The notes beneath the pieces are model-generated. The model worked only from the letters and a program-made list of their open reading frames with translations, was not told the DNA's origin and did no database searches. From NCBI GenBank assembly GCA_012295275.1, contig CM022669.1, positions 42,501 through 78,910 on the forward strand: 36,410 nt of DNA. The letters are read 5' to 3'. This DNA comes from Chrysomallon squamiferum (lineage: Eukaryota; Mollusca; Gastropoda; Neomphalida; Peltospiridae). Within the stretch, counting starts at the first letter, position 1. Every line of letters starts with the position of its first letter. A program made the position numbers and the translations under genes. Of the stretch, positions 11,641 through 24,564 are shown in pieces.

Positions 11641-12787
11641 CTTTTTTTTTTTTTTGTATCGAAAATAATTGTTTTAGAATGTTGATGGTTTTCCTAGCCC
11701 GCCACGCATATGATATATTAACGCTTTGTTAAAAATTAACGCTTATTTTAAATATTATCCTAACGCTCATACAAATGTTCACTATTTATTTTTTTCAAAT
11801 AAAGGTTATTTTACATTTTATGTGAACACTGATTGCTCATTTTTGGGAATCAAAGTATTTTTAATTTTATCCTTAGACTCAATGTTAAGTTTCTTAAGTA
11901 GAAGCTAGTTATTTTTATCCTAACAATCACCATTAACTTTCCCAAGAAAAATACAACGTATTTAAAATATTACACTACATGCATCAAACATTTTTTACCA
12001 AATTATTATTTTTTTAAACAATAGCAATTTCAGGTTTATTCGAGCACTAAATCTAATCCTAACCCAAACATTATGCTCAAACATAACCGTAATGCTATCC
12101 TTAAATCTAACCGAACTTTTCAGACACCGACAGCAACAACAACCACAACAGCCGCGTCGTTGGCTGAGAACAGCAGACATTTTGTATCTAAATTAAGAAC
12201 CTGCTACCCTAAAGATTTGCATGTAATTTAGCAGAATATGACAGAAGTGTATAATTTGTTACTTGTATACGATTTAAAGATCCGCATAAGCTTATGGACG
12301 ATTATTTGTCTGTAGAATATCTGTTTTTTTTATCAATAATCTCATCATAAAAAAAAAAAAACGAGCACAAAGATGAAACTGAATATAGAAAAATAATGCG
12401 TAAGCAAAAACGTATTTCTGTAAATCGAAAGATGCTTGTCATCGAGTGACAGAGGATATTCATCCAAACGTCAGTCTGTGGTGTTCTCCGTCACGGCTCG
12501 GTTTAGCCAAAATATGCTCGTATGCTTATTCCTTTCCTTTTTCTACGTTCTTTACTTTGTTATTTATTTATTTATTTTTTAAGAGTATGTGGACGAATCG
12601 TCATGACACTTATGTGAACACAGTGAATACATAATTTATAACTGTGCTGTCATTTAATCAACTGTTAACATTCGATACAATGATTTAGTTAGGAAATAAA
12701 ATTATTGTACGATCACTGCAATGTATACGAATTAGAAATCGATAGAAATGTATGTCATCAGTCTTATTTTTACCTCACTCACTAAAA

Positions 12788-12880
12788 ATGTGACAGTCCG
12801 CGTACCTCGAACAACAAGTTCTTAGTGTTTGACTAAATGGCGGTTTACTCTGCAAGTTCACAATGTTTCTATTTGAAACG
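12788..12880 (+). promoter_or_regulatory. Array-conserved block A, upstream of cGLR copy 1
   Basis: Second copy of the CGTACCTCGAACAA / CTAAATGGCGGTTTAC block. It sits 2.2 kb before the copy 1 start codon. Because a splice acceptor precedes the coding exon (14821-14823), an upstream non-coding exon is expected, and this block is a reasonable candidate for it or its promoter. Confidence 0.4.
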
Positions 12881-13540
12881 TACAATTACAGGTTATTTTA
12901 TTTTTCTAATGCAGTCATAATGTCTTTAGAATGAAATCTCCTTTGATAATATTAAATGATAATATTAAAAACCTTATATGTAATCATGCTAGTATTAAAA
13001 TCTATTCTCACTCATTATATATTTATTAAGTTATATCTTATCACAGAAATATATTTCTGGGTTTGGAGGCAAAGACTACAACAACTTTGACTATTACGAC
13101 TTTCACGTTGCTGGAAATCATCTTTTGACAGTTTTATATTACTAAAGGCAAGTGTTTCCCATATCCAAATACTACAGCATTTTTACTGCTTGAATTATTG
13201 AGTATACACGAGAACAAAACATTTGTAACACACATTGATTAATATTTATTCATTCATAATTATTATATAGACTTTTTTTGAGAAATCATTCTAAACAGAT
13301 TACTGTATTGCATTACAACAATAGCAGCAGCAACGACGACACGAACAATAAGAAAAGTAAACAAAGAACAAGAAGTTTTTCAATCCATTCACATATTAGC
13401 TGCTATTTATTTAGTGTTAGTAGTATTTTTTTTTTTTTTTAAATCATGTTCTGTTTCTTTCCTTTTTCCTTTTTCTAATTAAATTAATTTTAATTTTTAC
13501 ATCGTACACAATCTGGACTTGTGCTTAGCGTAAGTTTTTA

Positions 13541-13581
<41 letters not shown>

Positions 13582-13634
13582 TAATGATAGTAGTAGTAGT
13601 AGTAGTAGTAGTAGTTGTAGTAGTTGTAGTAATA
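13541..13634. repeat. (ATA)n(GTA)n microsatellite
   Basis: An imperfect trinucleotide tract in T2. The counterpart at 23100-23202 has more ATA and fewer GTA units. Confidence 0.9.
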
Positions 13635-13887
13635 ATGCCATGAAATGGTTATTTTTACAAATGTAGGATGATATACCTCTATTAAATAAAATATGAAGTC
13701 GTCGAAATAACGCGAAAACTGGTGACACATTTTCCCGGAATTTCACAATGATTCACGCCCACTTACCTTTTTTATGTAATGGATTACGAATAGGAAACAT
13801 GAATGGAAATTAAATAGCAGTGTAATATCCGGGTTTCATAATTTCAAAACAAAAAAACAATCAACGAAGAAAATTGTTAGGCATTTG

Positions 13888-13890
13888 CAA

Positions 13891-13929
<39 letters not shown>

Positions 13930-14090
13930 ATTAATTAATTAATTAATTAATAAAATAAAATAAAATAAAATAAAATAAAATAAAATAAATAAATAAATAA
14001 ATAAATAAATAAAATTAAAGAAAGAAACAAATCAAGAAATAAAAACAAACAAACAAACAAATGAATGAATGAATAAATAATGAAATAAAA
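13888..14090. repeat. (AAAT)n / (AAAAT)n tract
   Basis: A compound tetra- and pentanucleotide tract. The counterpart lies at 23455-23675. Confidence 0.9.
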
Positions 14091-14990
14091 GAGAAAGCAT
14101 TTACTATTATGCTTATCCCACATCGCGTTTGGACATCAAATGTTTTTTATGAGTCATGTTTCGAAAATAAACACTTCTCGTGTTACTGCTTATTGCTTGT
14201 AAATTACACTTTCCTGTTAAACGGCTTAAAAGATAAAAAGATTTTAAGTAATTATAAGTATTCAGTTAATCTACATTTCCCCTGAAACACCCATTATCAG
14301 AAAATACGGAAGAAAAAATAAATCTGAAAAATTCCTTTTACTTTTGAAAAACAAACTATTTTGGTAATCGCAAATCATTATAAATTGCTGGTCATAATTT
14401 TTATTTTTATTTATTAATAATTCTTTTTTGATTTTTACTTTGCCTTCTTAAAAAATTTATATTCATGTACATGTAGTCGCTTTTTATATTTTGTTAAATT
14501 TAAAAGAAAAACTAAAGAAAAACATACAGATTTCGCAATATGAATTCGCGCTAAAAAAAAATTAAAAATATTATTTGGAACCTTACCGCTTGTAGATTGC
14601 AGTCAATACAAAAAGATGAAAATCTTATATATTCCAGTAAAATAATTATTTTCAAAAAATGTGGCCTTAAATATTTTGTTAATGTCGATTATTTTTATAG
14701 TGTTCAGGAATGTTGTTTTTTGTTGTTGTTTTTTTTAATTATTATAACCTGGACGAGTTTCAAAACCTTTACATTTATAGATAATATTTTATTAAAGAGT
14801 TTTATTTTGAAAACAAATTTCAGGTATCTGATTTTATCAAGTCAAAGGTGATTGTGGGGAAAAAAAAAAGGTCACCATCCAAATCTGTAAATGTACGACG
14901 TTTCACCATCTCTTCAACCAGTCACGGATCTGAAAATACCAAACATTTGATAAAAAATATAGCCAAAAAACTCCCCCAAAAAACAAAAAC

Positions 14991-17900
14991 ATGGAACATA
15001 GTACAGGTTCTATGGAGTGTGAGAAAGAATCTGAAACATCAGAAGGAAATCGTGCAGCTACTGGTGATGAAACATCTTCTTCTTCATCTGGTGCAAGACC
15101 TAAAACAAATACTGAAGAAACACCAAAGTCTTCTAAACAGTATAAGAAAGAATCTGAAACACCAGAAGTAAATCCTGCAGCTACTGGTGATGAAACACCT
15201 TCTTCTTCATCTGGTGCAAGACCTAAAACAAATACTGAAGAAACACCAAAGTCTTCTAAACAGTATAAGAAAGAACCTGAAACACCAGAAGTAAATCCTG
15301 CAGCTACTGGTGATGAAACACCTTCTTCTTCATCTGGTGCAATACCTAAAACAAATACTGAAGAAACACCAAAGTCTTCTAAACAGTATAAGAAAGAATC
15401 TGAAACACCAGAAGTAAATCCTGCAGCTACTGGTGATGAAACACCTTCTTCTTCATCTGGTGCAATACCTAAAACAAATACTGAAGAAACACCAAAGTCT
15501 TCTAAACAGTATAAGAAAGAATCTGAAACACCAGAAGTAAATCCTGCAGCTACTGGTGATGAAACACCTTCTTCTTCATCTGGTGCAATACCTAAAACAA
15601 ATACTGAAGAAACACCAAAGTCTTCTAAACAGTATACGAAAGAATCTGAAACACCAGAAGTAAATCCTGCAGCTACTGGTGCAAGACCTAAAATAAAGTC
15701 GACTCCTAAAATAAAGGGAGATCGGATTCGCAAGTTTGATGAGTTTATTGAGAAGTTCAGTCTACAATCAGTATCCAGAGGAGAAATAAATAAGTTTTTT
15801 GATGATGAAGTTAGTCTTAGAAAACAACACATTAGTGAAGCTTCGTCTAAATTTAATGGTTTTAAGATTCGAATAAAAAAGAAATTAAAGGAAAGGACAG
15901 GCATTGATTGGGAATATTTTAACGACGGCTCATACTATGATGGAACAAAGGTTAGTACGGCTGTTGTTTCATAACTTGTAAAAGTCGGAAACTTTCTGAA
16001 CCATTAAACTTCACTTCTAATTGTATAAATTTTAGGTAAAAAACATATTTAGAAATAGACTGACCATTATTTTTATTTATTTATTTATTTATTTATTTAG
16101 TTATTTATTTTTGTGTTCCTCTTTTTTATTTTTATTTTTCTTCTTAATAATAATATTGTTATTATTGTTGTTTTTGTTATTGTTATTCTTAATTTTCTTT
16201 TGCCTCAAGAAATCGTACTGATGGAAAAATGAAATCCATTTTCTTTAGGTCAGTGCAAATGATTTGCTTCAGAAAGATGAACTAAAAATGTAGCTATATC
16301 TATTTTAAAGAACTGCTTCCAAACAATCATCCCTGTATAAACCACATGGAGAAAATAAATAGTTAATTATATATTATTTTATTTTGCAGGTCAAGTCTGC
16401 CGATGAAAGTGACTGTTTGTTAATCCCCAAAAACATAGAAATCGTTGATGTAGAATATCCAGGTGAGCATTATGGCTACTGTTCCATCATCCCTGACAAA
16501 AACAAGCTGCCTGAAGGTGTAGACCTTTTAGACGGAAATTATTTGAGTGCAGTGAAATTTCGGGAATATGTTTTTCAGCATTTGGAGAATATAGTGACAA
16601 AGTTTACAGAGTGGAAACGTAAGCAGTTTCACCTAAAATTTATTGTTTCTTCTGTCTGTCTGTCTGATCGTCTGTCTTTATTGCTTCCTGATGTTTGAAT
16701 TCATATTTTTATGTACATAAAACTAAGTACAATCACATATACATAACATTTATTTTATTTTACTTTCTGTAAATGTGCATTTGTCGTCCTGTTTTGTATT
16801 ACAGATTTATTGCTTGTCTGATCTATTAGTTTGTGTTGTATACGATAATTTCCGAAATCTTATTATTAGTTATGCATTAGGCCAGTGCGACATTCACGAG
16901 CGCAAGTAATCGTGACGTTGAGGAAATTATGCTAATTAAAACAAATAACTCTTTCAAAATTCTCCTACCAACTAATGTGAACTGAAACATTAAAACATAA
17001 TCTGCTGATGACTGAAACTGATACGAATTTAGGTCACTGGAATGCAACCATTAATTTTGTGTAGATGTATCTCTACAGCTGAACCTTTGCTGTCACGTAT
17101 CAGTAACAGACAGTTTGACATCAGACAGTCCTGTTTGACGATTATTCAACTGACTGTGGATTGGGAAACTATTTCAAATGCAGCAGATTTCTACTAATAT
17201 TTACCTGATTGTTTTAACTCTAATTTCAAGCTTATAATTAATCATTTAGTTTTATTTTATTTATTTACTGTGATTGTTTTTTTAATTTTTGTAGCTGTTG
17301 TCACATCTTCTTCTTCTTAAAATTGTCTTTGGCTGAACGTACATCACGTTTGTTTTGTTGCTTTTAAAAATACTTTTCATGATTGTTTTAATATCCTTTT
17401 CTTTTTTCATTTTTATTTGTTTTCCGTTTCTATTAATATGTTCAATACAGGAAAAGATGATGGATCCCCTACTTGGACCATGAGTTACAGGGATCCTATA
17501 AAAGGGGAAAATTTTGATCTGGATATTGTGCCTGCTCTAGCAGTACCGAAATGGCCGGATCATGCGAACTCTTTAGACAGACTCGAGAAAGAAAAATCTA
17601 AAAAGATAAAAAGAAAAGGTTTCCATGCTCTTCCCACAATCAGTTCGGGTAAATTTTTCACATACGGAAAACTTATTCTGTTATAATTAAGTGACCTGAT
17701 TAAGTGTATCTTTCCTCAAGAAAAAAATATTTAAGTTTTTGATATTGTATTGTAAGTCTGATCTGCGTTTTTATTTTTTTTTATGTTGTTTTTTTCCTAC
17801 AATTTTCGGATACGTAGGAATTTCATTTCATGATATCACAAAATGAGGATCAATGAATAATGCGTCATTTTCAGTTTTGAGCATTGTTTCTTTTTTTTCT

Positions 17901-18090
17901 TGTCGTCTTGTAACGTCACAGACATAAAATGACGTAATTTCTAATATACAGTATAAAGGTGTTTTGTAGAACGTGGAAGCAAATTAGAGAACTAGATTCC
18001 AAGATCTACATAAATAAAAATTATATTACATTGTTATTGTTTTCCGTCGGAAAATATTTTGAAGATTATCATAGGATGATGATGATGATG

Positions 18091-18183
<93 letters not shown>

Positions 18184-18710
18184 AATAAACAAATTTCCTG
18201 GGACTTGAATTTTATTTGTTTCTTTGTTTATTTATTTATTTATTTTATTTTGTTTTCAAATTCAGTTTGACTTCCATTTTCAGATGACCGCTTGTGGTGG
18301 ATGTCGTTTTGTCAGGCTGAGACAATGTTACTGATATATGCAGATAAAACAAAGGAAATAAAACCTTGCAGAACAGAGGTAATGCATATCTTGAAGAGAA
18401 TCCTGGAAAACACAAAAACAAGATCATCAGTAACAGCCGCAGAAATCACAACAGAAAAAATGTCATCACACACAGTCATAAAAACAAATTCATCAGACAC
18501 AGTCACAGAAATTACAACAGAAAAGACAACAGTCATAAAGATCATAAAAACAAACTCATTAGACACAGTCCCAAAGGAAAACAGAGTCATGGAGAAATTA
18601 CAAGAAGCGGCTGACCATATTCGAGAAAAGTTTGACGAATTTGGAATTAACTTCAAAGTGATGATGTTTTCAACGCATCTTTGCGTATGTTCATGTGGAC
18701 GTTGATGTGG
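14991..18710 (+). CDS. cGAS-like receptor (Mab-21 domain nucleotidyltransferase), array copy 1, 3' end in gap
   Basis: Exons 14991-15950, 16390-16618, 17451-17648 and 18284 into the gap join in phase (0, 1, 1) with GT-AG sites (AAG|GTTAGT, GCAG|, AAAC|GTAAGC, ATACAG|, CGG|GTAAAT, TTTCAG|). The start follows a spliced 5' UTR (acceptor at 14821-14823) and has a good context (AACATGG). Residues 11-224 are a disordered 41-aa repeat tail. The fold then begins with a spine helix (IRKFDEFIEKF) and the nucleotide-binding motif GSYYDGTK (313-320). Catalytic acids follow: E326 and D328 in ADESDCLLIP, and D421 in DLDIVPALAVPKWP. The helical lobe opens LWWMSFCQAE. Family members sense nucleic acids in the cell and make cyclic dinucleotides that activate STING. 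All three metal ligands are present, so activity is possible. No cGAS-type H-C-C-C zinc ribbon is seen. Exon 4 has a Thr-rich insert and a one-base frameshift next to the gap, which may be real or an assembly error. Confidence 0.85.
15021..15692 (+). repeat. Coding 123-bp (41-aa) tandem repeat in cGLR copy 1
   Basis: Five full units (starting 15021, 15144, 15267, 15390 and 15513) and a partial sixth (15636-15692) encode KKESETPEVNPAATGDETP, SSSSGARPKTNTEETPKSS and KQY. Units 2-5 are nearly identical at DNA level, differing at S/P and GAR/GAI, while unit 1 is more diverged. Composition is acidic and rich in Ser, Thr, Pro and Lys, so disorder and phosphorylation are likely. Copy 2 has only about 1.7 units. 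Confidence 0.95.
16072..16170. repeat. (TTTA)n and TAA/TTA tracts in intron 1 of copy 1
   Basis: Short low-complexity tracts. The rest of the intron is about 10% diverged by eye from intron 1 of copy 2. Confidence 0.8.
17914..17934. promoter_or_regulatory. Inverted pair of CRE half-sites in intron 3 (copy 1)
   Basis: CGTCA at 17914-17918 faces TGACG at 17930-17934. The same arrangement is kept at 27171-27191 in copy 2 although bases between and around differ. ATF/CREB-type factors bind such half-sites. Function is unproven. Confidence 0.25.
18076..18183. repeat. (GAT)n(AAT)n(AGT)n compound microsatellite
   Basis: Perfect trinucleotide runs in intron 3 of cGLR copy 1. Confidence 0.95.
18404..18590 (+). 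repeat. In-frame Thr-rich repeat insert in cGLR copy 1, exon 4
   Basis: Two imperfect units carrying EITTEK, then VIKTNSSDTV or IIKTNSLDTV, expand a short loop that in copy 2 is only about ITKTNSSDKVP. The repeats stay in frame. The site lies just after the conserved ILKRIL helix, inside the C-terminal lobe, about where vertebrate cGAS bears its zinc-ribbon insertion. Confidence 0.75.
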
Positions 18711-18910
18711 NNNNNNNNNNNNNNNNNNNNNNNNNNNNNNNNNNNNNNNNNNNNNNNNNNNNNNNNNNNNNNNNNNNNNNNNNNNNNNNNNNNNNNNNNN
18801 NNNNNNNNNNNNNNNNNNNNNNNNNNNNNNNNNNNNNNNNNNNNNNNNNNNNNNNNNNNNNNNNNNNNNNNNNNNNNNNNNNNNNNNNNNNNNNNNNNNN
18901 NNNNNNNNNN
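18711..18910. other. Assembly gap (200 N)
   Basis: Exactly 200 undetermined bases. By comparison with copy 2, the gap should contain the rest of the last exon of copy 1 (about 240 bp of coding sequence) and its 3' flank. The true length is therefore probably larger than 200. It also hides the left junction of the 9.6-kb duplication. Confidence 0.95.
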
Positions 18911-19146
18911 TTATTATTTATTTGTTATTTATTTATTTTTGATGTCAAGATTATGAATACATAATCTATAACTGCTGTTATTTAATCAACTATTAACATT
19001 TGATACAATTATTTAGATAGTAAATAAAATTACTTTTCAGTGGGCTGAAACATATATGGATTATAAATAGACAGAAATGTATGAACATCCTCAGTGTTAC
19101 CTAGTTTCTGTTTCCTTCTACCTTATTTTTACCTCACTCACTAAAA

Positions 19147-19240
19147 ATGTGACAGCCTACGTACCTCGAACAAGTGATAAGTTCTTAGTGTTTGACTAAA
19201 TGGCGGTTTACTCTGCAAGTTCACAATGTTTCTTTTTGAA
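19147..19240 (+). promoter_or_regulatory. Array-conserved block A, copy 3
   Basis: Duplicate of the 9541 copy with a four-base insertion (ACAAGTGATAAGTTC). Like its partner, it has no gene directly downstream. Confidence 0.35.
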
Positions 19241-20621
19241 ACTTAAGAGTTACAGGTTTTTTTTTCTAACGTTGTGATAATGCTTTATGTAAAAATGTTG
19301 AAACACATGCACAATCCCCCCAACAAGAAAACAACGAAACGGTAAACTGTTTATTATTTTAAAATAGTTATATTTTACTTGTATTTTTTTCATTCTTTCT
19401 TTCTTTAACTCTTTCATTCTTTCTTTCTTCTGCTCTTTTTATTTGATATATTTTTAAATCAGTCCCATTTGGCTATTTCCCACTCCAGCCCGTGCTCCAT
19501 GAAGTGATAAACAAAGACTGGTTTGTGTTTTCCTGAAACTTCACGTAAAACCTGCCTTCATTTTATCAAAAGCCTCGCACAAGTCGTCAGCGAGTTTGAT
19601 CTGTCTTTACTACAGAATGTATCACCCATATAACATTTAAAATATTTTATGTTCTCCGTTAAAGAAAACATTTCTTCTGTCTATCCTAGTCAGTACAGAA
19701 CAACTGGATTATCGAAGACAATATTTTCCTGTGTGTGGGTAGGTGCAGATATGAAACAACTTCCTACTACTTCATAGCGGTAGAGTACAGCAGTGATTGT
19801 CTGTTTCATATAATGGTAATACAAAAGCATTATATGTAATCATGTTAATATTAAAATCTATTCTCAGTCATTAAATACTAATTATTAAGACATATCTTAT
19901 TACAGAAATGTAAATCTAGGTTTTGGACGCAAAGACTACAAAATCTTTGAATAATTACAACTTTCAAGATCATCTTTTGGCAGTTTTATATTACTAGAGT
20001 TAAGTGTTTCCCATATCCAAATATTTCAACATTTGTTTGCTTGAATTATGGACTATACTCGAGAAGAAAGGAAAAATATAGGAAATATTCATTAATTATT
20101 ATATAAACATTTCTTTTAAAAAATCATTGAAGATAAAACTAGTGTATTATTATAGAGCAACAGCTTAATAATAATAAACAACAATATCAAGTTCATATCA
20201 TACAAGGTCTGTGTTATGTGAAATATTTCAGAAAATCAGTTCATTCACTTTTTTTTTAATTTTATTTTAGAAGAATTAAAACGAATGCAATTTTTATTCT
20301 GGTCCGCGTGCTGGGCTAAATTCACTTGTTTAGATACGAGTCGTTGTTATCAAATGTTTTCTTATGTGCTTGTTTTTCTATGAGGTGAAACATTATTTTT
20401 TCTTGCTGGTATTCTGTAAAATGAGCCTATTGTCAAAAGACACGCATGAATGATTTTTAATGATCCTCAGTACAATAATATCAGGTCATGTTAACCATTT
20501 ATACACTTACTTTAAAGGCAACACGTATCGTAGTACAAATCTTTTATCTGTCTTACTTGATGTTTTTCTCTCGGCTTCTCTCTCCAGCTTTTTAAACCAA
20601 AAATATTCAACAAAAATTATT

Positions 20622-20822
<201 letters not shown>

Positions 20823-21117
20823 TGTTTTATTTATTACTTGTCTGAAGACAAATTACTGCTATCAACGACTTAATTTGGAAGAAGAAATTCGGCTAAAGTG
20901 GATTTTATCTGTTAACCATTAGAAGATCATGTTTAATACGTAATAAATGCTAGGTAGTTTTTTCACATGATTGATTTTGTTGTTATTTTCTACTCAAATC
21001 TCTTTTTCTTTTTTTTCTTCTTTTTTTTTATATTTGAAGTTACTTTTTATAATAATAATATTAATAATAATTTCTATAAATAAGGAGGTTTTGAAACTTG
21101 TCCAGGTTATAATAATG

Positions 21118-21156
<39 letters not shown>

Positions 21157-22341
21157 GATGTATAATGTAAACAAACTTTTTCAGATTTAGTTTCTTTTTT
21201 CTTTTGTATCGAAAATAATTGTTTTTAGAATGTTGATGGTTTTCCTAGCCCGCCACGATATATACGATATATTAACGCTTTGTTAAAAATTAACGCTTAT
21301 TTTAAATATTATCCTAACGCTCATACAAATGTTCACTATTTATTTTTTTCAAATAAAGGTTATTTTACATTTTATGTGAACACTGACTGCTCATTTTTGG
21401 GAATCAAAGTATTTTTAATTTTATCCTTAGACTCAATGTTAAGTTTCTTAAGTAGAAGCTAGTTATTTTTATCCTAACAATCACCATTAACTTTCCCAAG
21501 AAAAATACAACGTATTTAAAATATTACACTACATGCATCAAACATTTTTTACCAAATTATTATTTTTTTAAACAATAGCAATTTCAGGTTTATTCGAACA
21601 CTAAATCTAATCCTAACCCAAACATTACGCTCAAACATAACCGTAATGCTATCCTTAAATCTAACCGAACTTTTCAGACACCGACAGCAACAACAACCAC
21701 AACAGCCGCGTCGTTGGCTGAGAACAGCAGACATTTTGTATCTAAATTAAGAACCTACTACCCTATATATTTGTATGAAATTTAGCAGAATATGACAGAA
21801 GTGTATAATTTGTTACTTGTATACGATTTAAAGATCCGCATAAGCTTATGGACGATTATTTGTCTGTAGAATATCTGTTTTTTTTATCAATAATCTCATC
21901 ATAAAAAAAAAAAACGAGCACAAAGATGAAACTGAATATAGAAAAATAATGCGTAAGCAAAAACGTGTATTTCTGTAAATCGAGAGATGCTTGTCATCGA
22001 GTGAGAGAGGATTTTCATCCAAACGTCAGTCTGTGGTGTTCTCCGTCACGGCTCGGTTTAGCCAAAATATGCTCGTATGCTTATTCCTTTCCTTTTTCTA
22101 CGTTCTTTACTTTGTTATTTATTTTTTTTTTTTTTAAGAGTATGTGGACGAATCGTCATGACACTTACGTGAACACAGTGAATACATAATTTATAACTGT
22201 GCTGTCATTTAATCAACTGTTCACATTCGATACAATGATTTAGTTAGGAAATAAAATTATTGTACGATCACTGCAATGTATACGAATTAGAAATCGATAG
22301 AAATGTATGTCATCAGTCTTATTTTTACCTCACTCACTAAA

Positions 22342-22436
22342 AATGTGACAGCCTACGTACCTCGAACAAGTGATAAGTTCTTAGTGTTTGACTAAATGGC
22401 GGTTTACTCTGCAAGTTCACAATGTTTCTATTTGAA
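22342..22436 (+). promoter_or_regulatory. Array-conserved block A, upstream of cGLR copy 2
   Basis: CGTACCTCGAACAAGTGATA and CTAAATGGCGGTTTAC lie 2.2 kb before the copy 2 start. Spacing to the start codon matches that in copy 1. It shares the GTGATA insertion with the 19147 copy and not with its positional partner at 12788, which points to gene conversion within the duplicate. Confidence 0.4.
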
Positions 22437-23099
22437 ACGTACAATTACAGGTTATTTTATTTTTCTAATGCAGTCATAATGTCTTTAGAATGAAATCTCC
22501 TTTGATAATATTAAATGATAATATTAAAAACCTTATATGTAATCATGCTAGTATTAAAATCTATTCTCACTCATTATATATTTATTAAGTTATATCTTAT
22601 CACAGAAATATATTTCTGGGTTTGGAGGCAAAGACTACAACAACTTTGACTATTACGACTTTCACGTTGCTGGAAATCATCTTTTGACAGTTTTATATTA
22701 CTAAAGGCAAGTGTTTCCTATATCCAAATACTACAGCATTTTTACTGCTTGAATTATTGAGTATACACGAGAACAAAACATTTGTAACACACATTGATTA
22801 ATATTTATTCATTCATAATTATTATATAGACTTTTTTTGAGAAATCATTCTAAACAGATTACTGTATTGCATTACAACAATAGCAGCAGCAACGACGACA
22901 CGAACAATAAGAAAAGTAAACAAAGAACAAGAAGTTTTTCAATCCATTCACATATTAGCTGCTATTTATTTAGTGTTAGTAGTATTTATTTTTTTTTTTA
23001 AATCATGTTCTGTTTCTTTCCTTTTTCCTTTTTCTAATTAAATTAATTTTAATTTTTACATCGTACACAATCTGGACTTGTGCTTAGCATAAGTTTTTA

Positions 23100-23158
<59 letters not shown>

Positions 23159-24564
23159 TAATGATAGTAGTAGTAGTAGTAGTTGTAGTAGTTGTAGTAA
23201 TAATGCCATGAAATGGTTATTTTTACAAATGTAGGATGATATACCTCTATTAAATAAAATATGAAGTCATCGAAATTACGCGAAAACTGGTGACACATTT
23301 TCCCGGAATTTCACAATGATTCACGCCCACTTATCTTTTTTATGTAATGGATTACGAATAGGAAACATGAATGGAACTTAAATAGCAGTGTAATATCCTG
23401 GTTTCATAATTTCAAAACAAAAAAACAATCAACGAAGAAAATTGTTAGGCATTTGCAATAAATAAATAAATAACTTAATAAATAAATAAATAAATAAATA
23501 AATAAATTAATTAATTAATTAATTAATTAATAAAATAAAATAAAATAAAATAAAATAAAATAAAATAAATAAATAAATAAATAAATAAAATTAAAGAAAG
23601 AAACAAATTAAGAAATAAAAACAAACAAACAAACAAATGAATGAATGAATAAATAAAGAAATAAATAATGAAATAAAAGAGAAAGCATTTACTATTATGC
23701 TTATCCCACATCGCGTTTGGACATCAAATGTTTTTTATGAGTCATGTTTCGAAAATAAACACTTCTCGTGTTACTGCTTATTGCTTGTAAATTACACTTT
23801 CCTGTTAAACGGCTTAAAAGATAAAAAGATTTTAAGTAATTATAAGTATTCAGTTAATCTACATTTCCCCTGAAACACCCATTATCAGAAAATACGGAAG
23901 AAAAAATCAATCTGAAAAATTCCTTTTACTTTTGAAAAACAAACTATTTTGGTAATCGCAAATCATTGTAAATTGCACTCATAATTTTTATTTTTATTTA
24001 TTAATAATTCTTTTTTGATTTTTACATTGCCGTCTTAAAAAATTTATATTCATGTACATGTAGTCGCTTTTTATATTTTGTTAAATTTAAAAGAAAAACT
24101 AAAGAAAAACATACAGATTTCGCAATATGTATTCGCGCTAAAAAAAAATTAAAAATATTATTTGGAACCTTACCGCTTGTAGATTGCAGTCAATACAAAA
24201 AGATGAAAATGTTATATATTCCAGTAAAATAATTATTTTCAAAAAATGTGGCCTTAAATATTTTGTTAATGTCGATTATTTTTATAGTGTTCAGGAATGT
24301 TGTTTTTTTTAATTATTATAACCTGGACGAGTTTCAGAACCTTTACATTTATAGATAATATTTTATTAAAGAGTTTTATTTTGAAAACAAATTTCAGGTA
24401 TCTGATTTTATCAAGTCAAAGTTGATTGTGGGGAAAAAAAAGGTCACCATCCAAATCTGTATATGTACGACGTTTCACCATCTCTTCAGCCAGTCACGGA
24501 TCTGAAAATACCAAACATTTGATAAAAAAATATAGCCAACAAAACTCCCCCTAAAAACAAAAAC

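Noticed and set aside
11995-12180. Minus-strand Cys-rich frame (RRGCCGCCCCRC), repeated at 21549-21734
   Set aside because: It lies in module S. The homologous positions in S1 and S4 do not keep it open, so it looks non-coding despite being duplicated.
13497-13746. Tyr/Leu-rich minus-strand frames
   Set aside because: Shadows of the ATA/GTA microsatellite.
14848-15171. Alternative plus-strand frame upstream of the copy 1 start
   Set aside because: It is out of frame with the GS motif and breaks within the repeat. It arises from 5' UTR and repeat sequence.
14903-15904. 333-codon open frame on the minus strand across the repeat tail
   Set aside because: It is the antisense shadow of the 123-bp in-frame repeat. 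The plus strand has splice sites, homology and a continuous domain.
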